Assembly (NCBI RefSeq): GCF_002102355.1
Contig: NZ_LQPT01000051.1
Coordinates: 52,694-116,693 of the forward strand
Length of the DNA stretch: 64,000 nt
Source of the DNA: Mycobacterium sherrisii
GTDB taxonomy: Bacteria; Actinomycetota; Actinomycetes; Mycobacteriales; Mycobacteriaceae
Direction of reading: 5' to 3'
A model generated the notes under the pieces. It was not told the DNA's origin, ran no database searches, and saw only the letters and a list, made by a program, of their open reading frames with translations. Of this stretch, positions 46,133-54,503 are shown in pieces. A program made the position numbers and the translations under genes. Position 1 is the first letter of the stretch, and every line of letters begins with the position of its first letter.

Positions 46133-46696
46133 ATGCGCCCCGAAGGCGATGCACCAGGCGAATGGTCGGTATGTGTGTACTGCGCCTCCGGGCCGACGCA
46201 TCCCGAATTGCTTGACGTGGCTGGCGAACTCGGCGAGGCGATCGCCGAGCGCGGCTGGACGCTGGTGTGGGGGGGTGGCCACGTTTCGGCGATGGGAGCG
46301 GTGGCGAGCGCGGCGCGGGCCCGCGGCGGCCGGACCGTCGGCGTCATCCCCGAACAGCTGGTGCGCCGCGAGCTGGCCGACAGGATGGCCGACGAGTTGA
46401 TCGTCACCGACACCATGCGCGACCGCAAACAGATCATGGAAGACCGCAGCGATGCGTTCATCGTGTTGCCCGGCGGCATCGGCACCCTCGACGAGCTGTT
46501 CGACGCGTGGACGACGGGCTATCTGGGCATGCACGACAAACCCGTGGTGCTGCTCGACCCGTGGGGGCATTACGAGGGGCTGTGGCTGTGGCTGGGCGGG
46601 CTGCTCGACAGCGGCTACATCTCGCAGGCAGCAATGGACCGGCTGGTGCTGGTCGATAAGGTAAGTGCCGCAATCGAGGCGTGCGCCCCCCTCTGA
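46133..46696 (+). CDS. LOG-family cytokinin riboside 5'-monophosphate phosphoribohydrolase (Rv1205-like)
   Basis: Rossmann-fold enzyme of 187 aa that releases adenine-type cytokinins from their riboside monophosphates. The diagnostic LOG motif PGGIGTLDELFDAW is near residue 115 and GGGHVSAMGAVASAA near 45-60. The length equals that of the mycobacterial protein, where accumulation of cytokinins links to aldehyde stress and nitric oxide sensitivity. It lies 33 bases upstream of fadD6 in the same direction. The long frame reaching far upstream is antisense to the ATPase and is not used. Confidence 0.93.
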   Translation: MRPEGDAPGEWSVCVYCASGPTHPELLDVAGELGEAIAERGWTLVWGGGHVSAMGAVASAARARGGRTVGVIPEQLVRRELADRMADELIVTDTMRDRKQIMEDRSDAFIVLPGGIGTLDELFDAWTTGYLGMHDKPVVLLDPWGHYEGLWLWLGGLLDSGYISQAAMDRLVLVDKVSAAIEACAPL

Positions 46697-46729
46697 GGTC
46701 GGCATGCGTCGAGGGGAATCGAGGAAGCA

Positions 46730-48514
46730 ATGTCCGATCACGGTGGGGGAACACGCCAACCCGTCGGCCTGACCGATCTTGCGTCCGGGCTACCCGGCGT
46801 GCTGGCCGACCTGCCGGTCATCGTGCGCGGCGCGGTAACCGGGTTGCTCGCCCAGCCCAACTCCCGCAAGTCGATCGGCAGCGTGTTCCAGGACCGCGCG
46901 GCCCGCTTCGGTGACCGGGTGTTCCTGCGGCTGGGTGACCAGCAGTTGACCTATCGCGACGCCAACGCCGCCGCCAACCGGTACGCCGCGGTCCTGGCCG
47001 CCCGCGGCGTCGGCCACGGCGACGTCGTCGCGATCATGCTGCGCAATTCGCCCAACACCGTGCTGGCGATGCTGGCCGCGGTCAAATGCGGCGCGGTGGC
47101 CGGCATGCTCAACTACCACCAGCGCGGCGAGGTGCTGGCGCACAGCCTGGGTCTGCTCGACGCCAAGGTGTTGATCGCCGAGACCGACTTGGTCAGCGCC
47201 GTCACCGAGTCCGGCTCCACGGCCACCGCCGCGACGCTGACCATCGAAGACCTGGAGCGCTTCGCGGTCGGCGCGCCCGCCACCAACCCGGATTCGGTGG
47301 CCGCCGTCCAGGCCCGCGACACCGCCTTCTACATCTTCACGTCGGGCACCACCGGCTTCCCGAAGGCCAGCGTGATGACGCACCAGCGCTGGCTCAAGGC
47401 ACTGGGCGCGTTCGGCGGGCTGGGGCTGCGCCTGAAGAGCGCCGATACCCTGTACAGCTGCCTGCCGCTGTATCACAACAACGCGCTGACGGTCGCGCTG
47501 TCGTCGGTGATCAACTCCGGGGCGACCCTGGCGCTGGGCAAGTCGTTTTCGGCGTCCCGGTTTTGGGACGAGGTGATTCAAAGCCGCGCCACCGCGTTCA
47601 TCTACATCGGCGAGGTCTGCCGGTATCTGCTCAACCAGCCGCCCAAGGACACCGACCGCCAACACCAGGTGCGGGTGATCGCCGGCAACGGCCTGCGCCC
47701 GGAGATCTGGCGGGACTTCACCGAGCGGTTTGGCATCGCACGGGTGTGTGAGTTCTATGCGTCCAGCGAGGGCAACACGGCGTTCATCAACATCTTCAAC
47801 GTGCCCGGGTCGACGGGCATCGCGCCGATGCCGCTGGTGTACGTGGAGTACGACCCCGACACCGGAGATCCGGTGCGCGACGACAACGGCCGCGTGCGGC
47901 GGGTGCCGCCCGGCAAGCCCGGTTTGCTGCTTAGCCCGGTCAACCGGCTGCAGCCGTTCGACGGCTACACCGACAAGTCGGCGAGCGAAAAGAAATTGGT
48001 GCGCAACGCTTTTCGTGAGGGCGACTGCTACTTCAACTCCGGCGACGTGATGAGCCCGCAGGGCATGCGGCACGCCGCGTTCGTCGACCGGCTCGGCGAC
48101 ACCTTCCGCTGGAAGGGCGAGAACGTCGCCACCACCCAGGTTGAGGCGGCGGTGGCGTCCGACAAGTCGGTGGAGGAATGCACAGTGTTCGGGGTCGAGG
48201 TGCCCCACACGGGCGGTCGTGCCGGCATGGCGGCGGTGCAGTTGCGCGAGGGCGCGCAGTTCGACGGCAAGTCGCTGGCCCGCGCGGTCTATGACCAGCT
48301 GCCCGGCTACGCACTGCCGCTGTTCGTGCGGGTGGTCAAGACGTTGGAGCACACCACCACCTTCAAGAGCCGAAAGGTGGAATTGCGTGAGCAGGCCTAC
48401 GGCCCCGACGTGAAAGACCCGTTGTACGTGCTGGCCGGCCGCGACGAGGGCTACGTGCCGTACTACGACGACTATCCCAGCGAGGTCGCGGCGGGTAAGC
48501 GGCCGCGAGGCTGA
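46730..48514 (+). CDS. fadD6: Long-chain acyl-CoA synthetase / fatty-acid transport protein FadD6
   Basis: ANL-family very-long-chain acyl-CoA synthetase of 594 aa resembling eukaryotic FATP proteins. P-loop FYIFTSGTTGFPKASVMTH is near residue 200, the FATP motif FRWKGENVATTQVE near 463 and the VCEFYASSEGN motif near 340. It activates long-chain fatty acids, often at the membrane, and has been linked to uptake for triacylglycerol storage. ATG 46730 follows GAGGAAGC. A 20-bp tandem repeat starts four bases after the stop. Confidence 0.94.
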   Translation: MSDHGGGTRQPVGLTDLASGLPGVLADLPVIVRGAVTGLLAQPNSRKSIGSVFQDRAARFGDRVFLRLGDQQLTYRDANAAANRYAAVLAARGVGHGDVVAIMLRNSPNTVLAMLAAVKCGAVAGMLNYHQRGEVLAHSLGLLDAKVLIAETDLVSAVTESGSTATAATLTIEDLERFAVGAPATNPDSVAAVQARDTAFYIFTSGTTGFPKASVMTHQRWLKALGAFGGLGLRLKSADTLYSCLPLYHNNALTVALSSVINSGATLALGKSFSASRFWDEVIQSRATAFIYIGEVCRYLLNQPPKDTDRQHQVRVIAGNGLRPEIWRDFTERFGIARVCEFYASSEGNTAFINIFNVPGSTGIAPMPLVYVEYDPDTGDPVRDDNGRVRRVPPGKPGLLLSPVNRLQPFDGYTDKSASEKKLVRNAFREGDCYFNSGDVMSPQGMRHAAFVDRLGDTFRWKGENVATTQVEAAVASDKSVEECTVFGVEVPHTGGRAGMAAVQLREGAQFDGKSLARAVYDQLPGYALPLFVRVVKTLEHTTTFKSRKVELREQAYGPDVKDPLYVLAGRDEGYVPYYDDYPSEVAAGKRPRG

Positions 48515-48517
48515 GTC

Positions 48518-48557
48518 GGCGGCGTTGGGTGCGCGCTGGCGGCGTTGGGTGTGCGCC
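48518..48557. repeat. Two tandem copies of a 20-bp unit upstream of folP2
   Basis: GGCGGCGTTGGGTGCGCGCT is followed directly by a copy with two differences, and a third partial copy (GGCGGCG) begins next. The 134-base gap between fadD6 and folP2 holds nothing else. From memory, M. tuberculosis FolP2 has a repetitive N-terminal extension, so repeats seem to be recurrent at this position. Confidence 0.7.
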
Positions 48558-48648
48558 GGCGGCGACACGCCGCTGCGACCCGCCCGGGCGTGACACTCGT
48601 CGACGTCCCCGGGCCGCGGCCGCCGCGGTGACCCGGCACTATGGACGG

Positions 48649-49524
48649 GTGCAGACAACTCTGTGCGGCCGGCCGGTCGCGGCGGATCGCGCACTGGTCA
48701 TGGCGATCATCAATCGCACGCCCGACTCGTTCTACGACAAGGGCGCGACGTTCGGCGACGAGGCGGCTCGGGCCGCCGCCCACCGCGCCGTGCAGGACGG
48801 CGCCGACATCATCGACGTCGGAGGCGTCAAGGCCGGCCCGGGCCAAAACGTCGACGCCGACACGGAGATCGCCCGGCTGGTGCCGTTCATCGAATGGCTG
48901 CGCGGCACCTACCCCGACCAGCTGATCAGCGTCGATACCTGGCGCTCCGAGGTTGCCAGGCTGGCCTGCGCGGCCGGAGCGGACCTGATCAACGACACCT
49001 GGGCCGGTATCGACCCGGCTTTGCCGCAGGTGGCGGCCGAGCTGGGCGCGGGGCTGGTGTGTTCGCACACCGGCGGCGCCCAGCCGCGCACGCGGCCGTT
49101 CCGGGTGAGCTACGGTACGACCACCCGCGGTGTGGTCGACGACGCGATCCGTGCGCTCACCGGTGCCGCCGAACGCGCCGTAGCGGCCGGGGTGGCCCCC
49201 GATCGGGTGCTGATCGACCCGGCGCACGATTTCGGCAAGAACACCTTCCACGGGCTGACGTTGTTGCGGCACGTGGACGAGCTTGTCGATACCGGGTGGC
49301 CCGTGCTGATGGCTTTGAGCAACAAGGACTTCGTCGGGGAGACTCTGGGTGTGGAACTGACCGAACGGCTCGAGGGGACGCTGGCCGCCACCGCGCTGGC
49401 GGCCGCCGCCGGGGTGCGCGTATTCCGGGTGCACGAAGTCGCCGCGACCCGGCGCGTGCTGGAAATGGTCGCCTCGATTCAGGGGTCCCGTCCGCCGGCC
49501 CGGACGGTGAGGGGGCTGGCATGA
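48649..49524 (+). CDS. folP2: Dihydropteroate synthase homologue FolP2
   Basis: TIM-barrel protein of 291 aa with the DHPS signatures MAIINRTPDSFYDKG near residue 20 and VGGVKAGPG near 58, plus LINDTWAG and DPAHDFGKN. The mycobacterial FolP2 paralogue is reported to lack dihydropteroate synthase activity, and the gene always accompanies gpgS, so a different role is likely. GTG 48649 (MQTTLCGRPVAADRALVMAI) is chosen, with CACTAT six bases upstream as a possible leaderless -10. The frame continues to 48529 but runs into the 20-bp repeats. Its stop overlaps gpgS (ATGA). Confidence 0.9.
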   Translation: MQTTLCGRPVAADRALVMAIINRTPDSFYDKGATFGDEAARAAAHRAVQDGADIIDVGGVKAGPGQNVDADTEIARLVPFIEWLRGTYPDQLISVDTWRSEVARLACAAGADLINDTWAGIDPALPQVAAELGAGLVCSHTGGAQPRTRPFRVSYGTTTRGVVDDAIRALTGAAERAVAAGVAPDRVLIDPAHDFGKNTFHGLTLLRHVDELVDTGWPVLMALSNKDFVGETLGVELTERLEGTLAATALAAAAGVRVFRVHEVAATRRVLEMVASIQGSRPPARTVRGLA

Positions 49525-50516
49525 CCGCATCGGACCTGTTCGCCGGCGAGCTGACCGGCACCGAGGTCGCCGCCGCCCGGCAATGGCTGAGCAGCCGCAG
49601 TTGGATCCGGCCCACGTGGACCGTGCCCGAGCTGGAGGCCGCGAAGGGCGGCCGGACGGTCTCGGTGGTGCTGCCCGCCCTCAACGAGGAAGACACCATC
49701 GCCTCGGTGGTCGCCAGCATTTCGCCGCTGCTCGAAGGCCTGGTCGACGAGCTGATCGTGCTGGACTCCGGGTCGACGGACGAGACCGAGATCCGCGCGG
49801 TGGCGGCCGGTGCCCGGGTCGTCAGCCGCGAGCGGGCGCTACCCGAGGTGCCGCCCCGCCCCGGCAAGGGCGAGGCGCTGTGGCGCTCGTTGGCCGCCAC
49901 CAGCGGCGACATCGTCGTCTTCGTCGACTCCGACCTGATCAACCCGCATCCGATGTTCGTGCCGTGGCTGCTCGGTCCGCTGCTCACCGGAGACGGCATT
50001 CACCTGGTCAAAAGCTTCTATCGGCGGCCCCTGAACGCCGGCGCGACGGGCGGCGCCGGCGGCGAGGCGGCCAGCGGCGGCGGCCGGGTCACCGAGCTGG
50101 TGGCCCGGCCGTTGCTGGCCGCGCTGCGCCCGGAGCTCGGCTGCGTGCTGCAGCCGTTGGGCGGGGAATACGCTGCCAGCCGGGAGCTGCTGAGCGCACT
50201 GCCGTTCGCGCCCGGCTACGGGGTGGAGATCGGTCTGCTGATCGACACCTTCGACCGGTTGGGCCTGGACGCGATCGCCCAGGTCAACCTCGGTGTGCGA
50301 GCGCATCGCAATCGGCCGCTGGTCGAGCTGGGCGCGATGAGCCGCCAGGTCATCGCGACGCTGCTCTCCCGGTGTGGCATCGCGGACTCCGGGGTGGGGC
50401 TGACGCAGTTCTTCGCCGCGGGGCCCGACGGCTCCGACGGCCCGAGCTACACGCAGCGGACCTCGCCGGTGTCGCTCGCGGACCGACCACCGATGAAAGT
50501 GCTCAGACCCCGTTAG
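49521..50516 (+). CDS. gpgS: Glucosyl-3-phosphoglycerate synthase GpgS
   Basis: GT-A retaining glycosyltransferase of 331 aa (GT81) that makes glucosyl-3-phosphoglycerate from NDP-glucose and 3-phosphoglycerate, the first step towards methylglucose lipopolysaccharide. Visible are VSVVLPALNEEDTIASVV, the metal-binding DSD motif in VVFVDSDLINPHP, and the catalytic region GYGVEIGLLIDTFDRLG. A Gly-rich loop at about residues 173-190 sits where the family has a flexible acceptor loop. The ATG overlaps the folP2 stop by four bases. Confidence 0.95.
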   Translation: MTASDLFAGELTGTEVAAARQWLSSRSWIRPTWTVPELEAAKGGRTVSVVLPALNEEDTIASVVASISPLLEGLVDELIVLDSGSTDETEIRAVAAGARVVSRERALPEVPPRPGKGEALWRSLAATSGDIVVFVDSDLINPHPMFVPWLLGPLLTGDGIHLVKSFYRRPLNAGATGGAGGEAASGGGRVTELVARPLLAALRPELGCVLQPLGGEYAASRELLSALPFAPGYGVEIGLLIDTFDRLGLDAIAQVNLGVRAHRNRPLVELGAMSRQVIATLLSRCGIADSGVGLTQFFAAGPDGSDGPSYTQRTSPVSLADRPPMKVLRPR

Positions 50517-50553
50517 CGACCCCTCTAGAGACCCATCTGTCGGTGGTATAGGG

Positions 50554-50559
50554 CACTAT
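50554..50559 (+). promoter_or_regulatory. Candidate -10 element for leaderless Rv1209-like transcript
   Basis: CACTAT ends seven bases before GTG 50567. The same hexamer precedes folP2, six bases before its GTG. Confidence 0.35.
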
Positions 50560-50566
50560 CGATGCC

Positions 50567-50920
50567 GTGGCGTTTGTCTTGCTCTACCTCGTGGTGTTGG
50601 TGCTGGTCGCGGTCGTGCTGTTCGGCGCGGCGAGCCTGCTGTTCGGACGCGGCGAACAGTTACCGCCGCTGCCCCGCGGCACCACGGCGACCGTGCTGCC
50701 GGCCTACGGCGTGACCGGCAGCGACGTCGACGCGGTCAAGTTCACCCAGGTGCTGCGCGGCTACAAGACCAGCGAGGTGGACTGGGTGCTGGACCGCCTG
50801 GCCCGCGAGCTAGAGGCGCTGCGCGGCCAGCTCGCCGCCGTCAGTGCCGCCTCTGGGGAGGCGCACGACGCCGGCGGCCAAGCACCAGACGAGGACGCCG
50901 GGAGTGAGGCTCCGGCGTGA
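50567..50920 (+). CDS. Membrane-anchored DivIVA-like domain protein (Rv1209-like)
   Basis: Small protein of 117 aa. One membrane helix (residues 3-27) is followed by a short linker and a DivIVA N-terminal-like motif, VDAVKFTQVLRGYKTSEVDWVLDRLARELEALRGQL at about 54-90, which in DivIVA/Wag31 mediates membrane curvature sensing and coiled-coil formation. The C-terminus is acidic and low-complexity. It could act in polar growth or division. It overlaps tagA by four bases (GTGA). Confidence 0.85.
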   Translation: MAFVLLYLVVLVLVAVVLFGAASLLFGRGEQLPPLPRGTTATVLPAYGVTGSDVDAVKFTQVLRGYKTSEVDWVLDRLARELEALRGQLAAVSAASGEAHDAGGQAPDEDAGSEAPA

Positions 50921-51495
50921 GTGAGGACGGGCTGATTCGCTGCGGCTGGGCGGTGGGACGGCCCGGACCCGATTTCGAGCTGTACCGCGACTACCACGAC
51001 CAGGAGTGGGGCCGGCCCTTGCGGGGCGGGGTGGCGCTGTTCGAGCGGATGAGCCTGGAGGCCTTCCAGAGCGGCCTGTCCTGGCTGACGATCCTGCGCA
51101 AACGGGAAAACTTCCGCCGCGCGTTCTGCGGTTTCGAGATCGACAAGGTGGCCCGGTTCAGCGAGACAGACGCGCAGCGGCTGCTGGCCGACCCGGGCAT
51201 CGTGCGCAATCGGGCCAAGATCGACGCGACCATCGCCAATGCGCGCGCGGCCGAGCAGCTGGGCTCGCCCGACGACCTGTCTGAGCTGCTGTGGTCGTTT
51301 GCGCCCCCGCCGCGGTCCCGCCCGGTCGACGGTTCGGAAATCCCCTCGGCCACTGCCGAATCCAAGGCCATGGCCAAGGAACTCAAGCGGCGCGGATTCC
51401 GCTTCGTCGGCCCCACCACCGCCTACGCGCTGATGCAGGCGACCGGGATGGTGGACGACCATGTCCGCGATTGCTGGGTCCCCGCACCACGGTAA
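50917..51495 (+). CDS. tagA: DNA-3-methyladenine glycosylase I TagA
   Basis: Base-excision repair glycosylase of 192 aa that removes 3-methyladenine. Family features: N-terminal RCGWAVGRPGPDFELYRDYHDQEWG, the substrate-binding and structural region RMSLEAFQSGLSWLTILRKRENFRRAF, and a C-terminal VDDHVRDCW with zinc-ligand His and Cys. GTG 50917 overlaps the upstream gene. Identification is secure; catalytic Glu in the SLEAFQSGLSW region is present. Confidence 0.94.
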   Translation: MSEDGLIRCGWAVGRPGPDFELYRDYHDQEWGRPLRGGVALFERMSLEAFQSGLSWLTILRKRENFRRAFCGFEIDKVARFSETDAQRLLADPGIVRNRAKIDATIANARAAEQLGSPDDLSELLWSFAPPPRSRPVDGSEIPSATAESKAMAKELKRRGFRFVGPTTAYALMQATGMVDDHVRDCWVPAPR

Positions 51496-51567
51496 GGGCC
51501 TGCGTCAGCGCGCCTCGCCGGCCGCGCCCGCGACCCGTGGCGGGCCGTAGGGACGGGTCTTGTGCAT

Positions 51568-51580
51568 TTAGTGACACTAA
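51568..51580. promoter_or_regulatory. Palindrome TTAGTG-A-CACTAA upstream of the DUF3117 gene
   Basis: A perfect 6-1-6 palindrome in the 212-base gap between tagA and the DUF3117 gene, about 128 bases before its ATG. It is AT-rich and has operator-like symmetry. No regulator is identified. The rest of the gap has no gene I can support. Confidence 0.4.
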
Positions 51581-51707
51581 TAGGGAACAATGGGGGGGTG
51601 ATTTGGCAGTTCAATGTCGGGTATGGCTGGAAATCCGCTGGCGGGGCTAGCTCGCCGCCGACCAAGCTCGCGAGGACGGGTCATCTCGAATCTGGAGGGA
51701 GCACTCG

Positions 51708-51875
51708 ATGGCGGCGATGAAGCCCCGGACCGGAGACGGTCCTCTGGAAGCGACTAAGGAGGGGCGCGGCATCGTAATGCGGGTACCACTTGAAGGTGGT
51801 GGTCGTCTCGTCGTCGAGCTGACACCCGACGAAGCCGCCGCCCTGGGCGACGAACTCAAGGGTGTCACCAGCTAA
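51708..51875 (+). CDS. DUF3117 protein (Rv1211-like), 55 residues
   Basis: Small, highly conserved actinobacterial protein. The product starts MAAMKPRTGDGPLEATKEGR, and continues GIVMRVPLEGGGRLVVELTPDEAAALGDELKGVTS, which matches the DUF3117 family almost throughout. ATG 51708 is preceded by GGAGGGA at seven bases. The M. tuberculosis homologue has been described as a calmodulin-like protein, which I cannot confirm from the sequence because no EF-hand loop is visible. It ends 24 bases before the convergent glgM stop. Confidence 0.9.
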   Translation: MAAMKPRTGDGPLEATKEGRGIVMRVPLEGGGRLVVELTPDEAAALGDELKGVTS

Positions 51876-51899
51876 GTCCCAGCACCCGCGGGTGCGAAG

Positions 51900-53063
51900 C
51901 TACGCCGACACTTTCCGGTAGGTCTCCAGCGTCTGTTCGGCGACCTGTGCCCAGGAGAATTCCTCGATGCACCGCTGGCGTCCGGCGCGCCCGTAGCGGT
52001 CGGCCTTCGCAGGGTCCGCGACGAGTTCATTGACCGCTCGGGCCAATCCCGCCCGGTACCCGGCCGGGTCGTCGGCGTCGTAATGCACCAGCGAGCCGGT
52101 GCTGCCCGCCACGACGACCTCCGGTATCCCGCCGACGTCGGAAGCCACCACCGCGGTTCCGCATGCCATCGCCTCTAAATTCACGATTCCCAACGGCTCG
52201 TAGACCGACGAACACACGAAAACCGTTGCGGCCGAGAGTATTTCGCGCAGCTCCGCGATCGGGAGCATCTCCCGGATCCAGAACGCGCCGGTGCGCACGC
52301 TGGCCAGCTCGGCCACGGCGGAGCGGACCTCCTCGGCGATCTCCGGGGTATCGGGAGCGCCCGCGCACAACACGAGTTGCACCTCCGGGCTGAACTGATG
52401 CGCGGCGGCCACCAGGTGGCCGACCCCCTTCTGCCGAGTGATTCGCCCGACGAACGCCACCACCGGCCGATTGGGGTCGACGCCGAGCTCGGCCAGCACC
52501 GACCCGGTGTCGGCGGGCCCGGCCGGATACCACACGTCGGTGTCCACCCCGTTGCGGATGACGTGCACCAGGCTGGGATCGAGGGTGGGGTAGACGCGCA
52601 GCACGTCCTCGCGCATGCCGGCGCTCACCGCGATGACGGCGTCGGCGGCCAGCACCGCGGTGCGCTCCACCCACGTCGACACCCGGTAGCCGCCGCCGAG
52701 CTGCTCGGCCTTCCAGGGCCGCAGCGGTTCCAGCGAGTGCGCGGTCAGCACGTGCGGGATGTCGTAGAGCTGCGCGGTCAGATGTCCGGCCATCCCGGTG
52801 TACCAGGTATGCGAATGCACCACCGTTGCTTGAGATGCGGCGTCGGCCATCACCAGATCCGCCGACAGCGTTGCCAACGCGGCGTTGGCATTGCGCAGGC
52901 GCGGGTCGGGCTGATGCGCGATCGCGCCCGGCCGGGGCTCACCCATGCAGTGCACGTCGACCGTGCACAACCGGCGCAGTTGGGCGACCAGCTCCGTCAC
53001 GTGTACGCCGGCTCCGCCGTAGACGTCCGGTGGGTACTCCCGCGTCATCATCGCCACCCGCAT
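51900..53063 (-). CDS. glgM: Alpha-maltose-1-phosphate synthase GlgM (GlgA family, GT4)
   Basis: Glycosyltransferase of 387 aa (GT4, GT-B fold) that makes maltose-1-phosphate from ADP-glucose and glucose-1-phosphate for the GlgE alpha-glucan route. Hallmarks are DVYGGAGVHVTELVAQLRR near the N-terminus, VHSHTWYTGMAGHL, FVGRITRQKGV near 215 and CSSVYEPLGIVNLEAMACGTAVV (E-x7-E) near 295-320. ATG 53063 is used; the frame runs to 53162 but ACCGTA at 53071-53076 (TACGGT on the minus strand) is a -10 candidate at seven bases. It is divergent from glgC, which supplies its ADP-glucose. Confidence 0.95.
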   Translation of the reverse strand: MRVAMMTREYPPDVYGGAGVHVTELVAQLRRLCTVDVHCMGEPRPGAIAHQPDPRLRNANAALATLSADLVMADAASQATVVHSHTWYTGMAGHLTAQLYDIPHVLTAHSLEPLRPWKAEQLGGGYRVSTWVERTAVLAADAVIAVSAGMREDVLRVYPTLDPSLVHVIRNGVDTDVWYPAGPADTGSVLAELGVDPNRPVVAFVGRITRQKGVGHLVAAAHQFSPEVQLVLCAGAPDTPEIAEEVRSAVAELASVRTGAFWIREMLPIAELREILSAATVFVCSSVYEPLGIVNLEAMACGTAVVASDVGGIPEVVVAGSTGSLVHYDADDPAGYRAGLARAVNELVADPAKADRYGRAGRQRCIEEFSWAQVAEQTLETYRKVSA

Positions 53064-53070
53064 ACTCCGC

Positions 53071-53076
53071 ACCGTA
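53071..53076 (-). promoter_or_regulatory. Candidate -10 element for leaderless glgM transcript
   Basis: On the minus strand TACGGT (TANNNT) ends exactly seven bases before ATG 53063, without a Shine-Dalgarno sequence. Confidence 0.5.
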
Positions 53077-53269
53077 GTTCGCAGACGCCGCCGACCGCGA
53101 ATCGGATGGAGAAAGCGGCCGGACAACTCGCGTGCCGCTAACCGCGCGTCTGCCACCATCACCGATTACGGTGAGAGGCGGCGCGCCGAGTTTGCCAAAT
53201 ACGTTGACGGACAGCCCGTCAGAACGGCCGCCGGGCGGATTGCCCCTGGCAGCGGTTCGCGACGGCCGA

Positions 53270-53275
53270 TAGGTT
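53270..53275 (+). promoter_or_regulatory. Candidate -10 element for leaderless glgC transcript
   Basis: TAGGTT (TANNNT) ends exactly seven bases before ATG 53283. The intergenic gap 53064-53282 thus holds two face-away leaderless promoters for the glgM/glgC pair and no other feature I can support. Confidence 0.5.
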
Positions 53276-53282
53276 TGGAGCC

Positions 53283-54497
53283 ATGAGGGAAGCACCACAC
53301 GTGCTGGGGATCGTCCTGGCCGGCGGTGAGGGTAAGCGGCTATATCCGCTGACCGCGGACCGGGCCAAGCCCGCAGTTCCCTTCGGCGGTGCTTACCGCC
53401 TGATCGACTTCGTGTTGTCCAATCTCGTCAACGCCCGGTACTTGCGGATCTGCGTTCTCACGCAATACAAGTCGCATTCGCTGGACCGTCATATTTCGCA
53501 GAACTGGCGGCTGTCCGGTCTGGCCGGCGAGTACATCACCCCGGTGCCGGCCCAGCAACGGCTCGGCCCGCGCTGGTACACCGGCTCCGCGGACGCGATC
53601 TACCAGTCGCTGAACCTGATCTACGACGAAGACCCGGACTACATAGTGGTTTTCGGTGCCGACCACGTGTACCGGATGGATCCCGAGCAGATGGTCCAGT
53701 TCCACATCGACAGCGGCGCCGGGGCGACGGTGGCCGGGATCCGGGTGCCACGCGCCGACGCCACCGCATTCGGCTGCATCGATTCCGACGAGTCCGGCCG
53801 GATCCGCAACTTCGTCGAGAAGCCGCTGGAGCCGCCGGGCACCCCGGACGACCCGGAGACGACTTTCGTTTCGATGGGCAACTACATCTTCACCACCAAG
53901 GTGCTCATCGACGCCATTCGCGCCGACGCCGACGACGATCACTCCGATCACGACATGGGCGGCGATATCATCCCGCGGTTGGTGGCTGACGGGATGGCCG
54001 CGGTCTACGACTTCAGTGACAACGAGGTGCCCGGTGCCACCGACCGGGACCGCGCCTATTGGCGTGACGTCGGGACCCTGGACGCCTTTTACGACGCGCA
54101 CATGGATCTGGTGTCGGTGCACCCGGTGTTCAATCTGTACAACCGGCGTTGGCCGATTCGCGGGGCGACGGAGAACCTGGCGCCGGCGAAGTTCGTCAAC
54201 GGCGGCTCCGCCCAGGAGTCCGTGGTCGGTGCCGGCAGCATCATCTCGGCGGCCTCGGTGCGCAATTCGGTGCTCTCGTCGAACGTGGTGGTCGACGACG
54301 GCGCGATCGTGGAGGGCAGCGTGATCATGCCCGGCGCCCGGGTGGGCCGGGGCGCGGTGGTGCGCCACGCGATCCTGGACAAGAACGTCGTCATCGGGCC
54401 CGGCGAGATGGTCGGGGTGGACCTGGAGAAGGACCGGGAGCGTTTCGCGATCAGCGCCGGCGGCGTGGTCGCGGTGGGCAAGGGTGTCTGGGTCTAG
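53283..54497 (+). CDS. glgC: Glucose-1-phosphate adenylyltransferase GlgC
   Basis: ADP-glucose pyrophosphorylase of 404 aa, making ADP-glucose for alpha-glucan and capsular glucan synthesis. The nucleotidyltransferase signature [25 protein letters not shown] is near residues 12-36, the sugar-binding region [12 protein letters not shown] near 123, FVEKP near 176, and a C-terminal left-handed beta-helix from about 310. ATG 53283 is preceded by GGAG only two bases away, too close for a ribosome binding site, consistent with leaderless translation. Confidence 0.96.
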   Translation: MREAPHVLGIVLAGGEGKRLYPLTADRAKPAVPFGGAYRLIDFVLSNLVNARYLRICVLTQYKSHSLDRHISQNWRLSGLAGEYITPVPAQQRLGPRWYTGSADAIYQSLNLIYDEDPDYIVVFGADHVYRMDPEQMVQFHIDSGAGATVAGIRVPRADATAFGCIDSDESGRIRNFVEKPLEPPGTPDDPETTFVSMGNYIFTTKVLIDAIRADADDDHSDHDMGGDIIPRLVADGMAAVYDFSDNEVPGATDRDRAYWRDVGTLDAFYDAHMDLVSVHPVFNLYNRRWPIRGATENLAPAKFVNGGSAQESVVGAGSIISAASVRNSVLSSNVVVDDGAIVEGSVIMPGARVGRGAVVRHAILDKNVVIGPGEMVGVDLEKDRERFAISAGGVVAVGKGVWV

Positions 54498-54503
54498 CCG
54501 CGG

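Noticed and set aside
51583-51615. SigH/SigE-type promoter (GGGAAC and a downstream GTT) before the DUF3117 gene
   Set aside because: The spacing is about 20 bases instead of 16-18 and the -10 part is poor.
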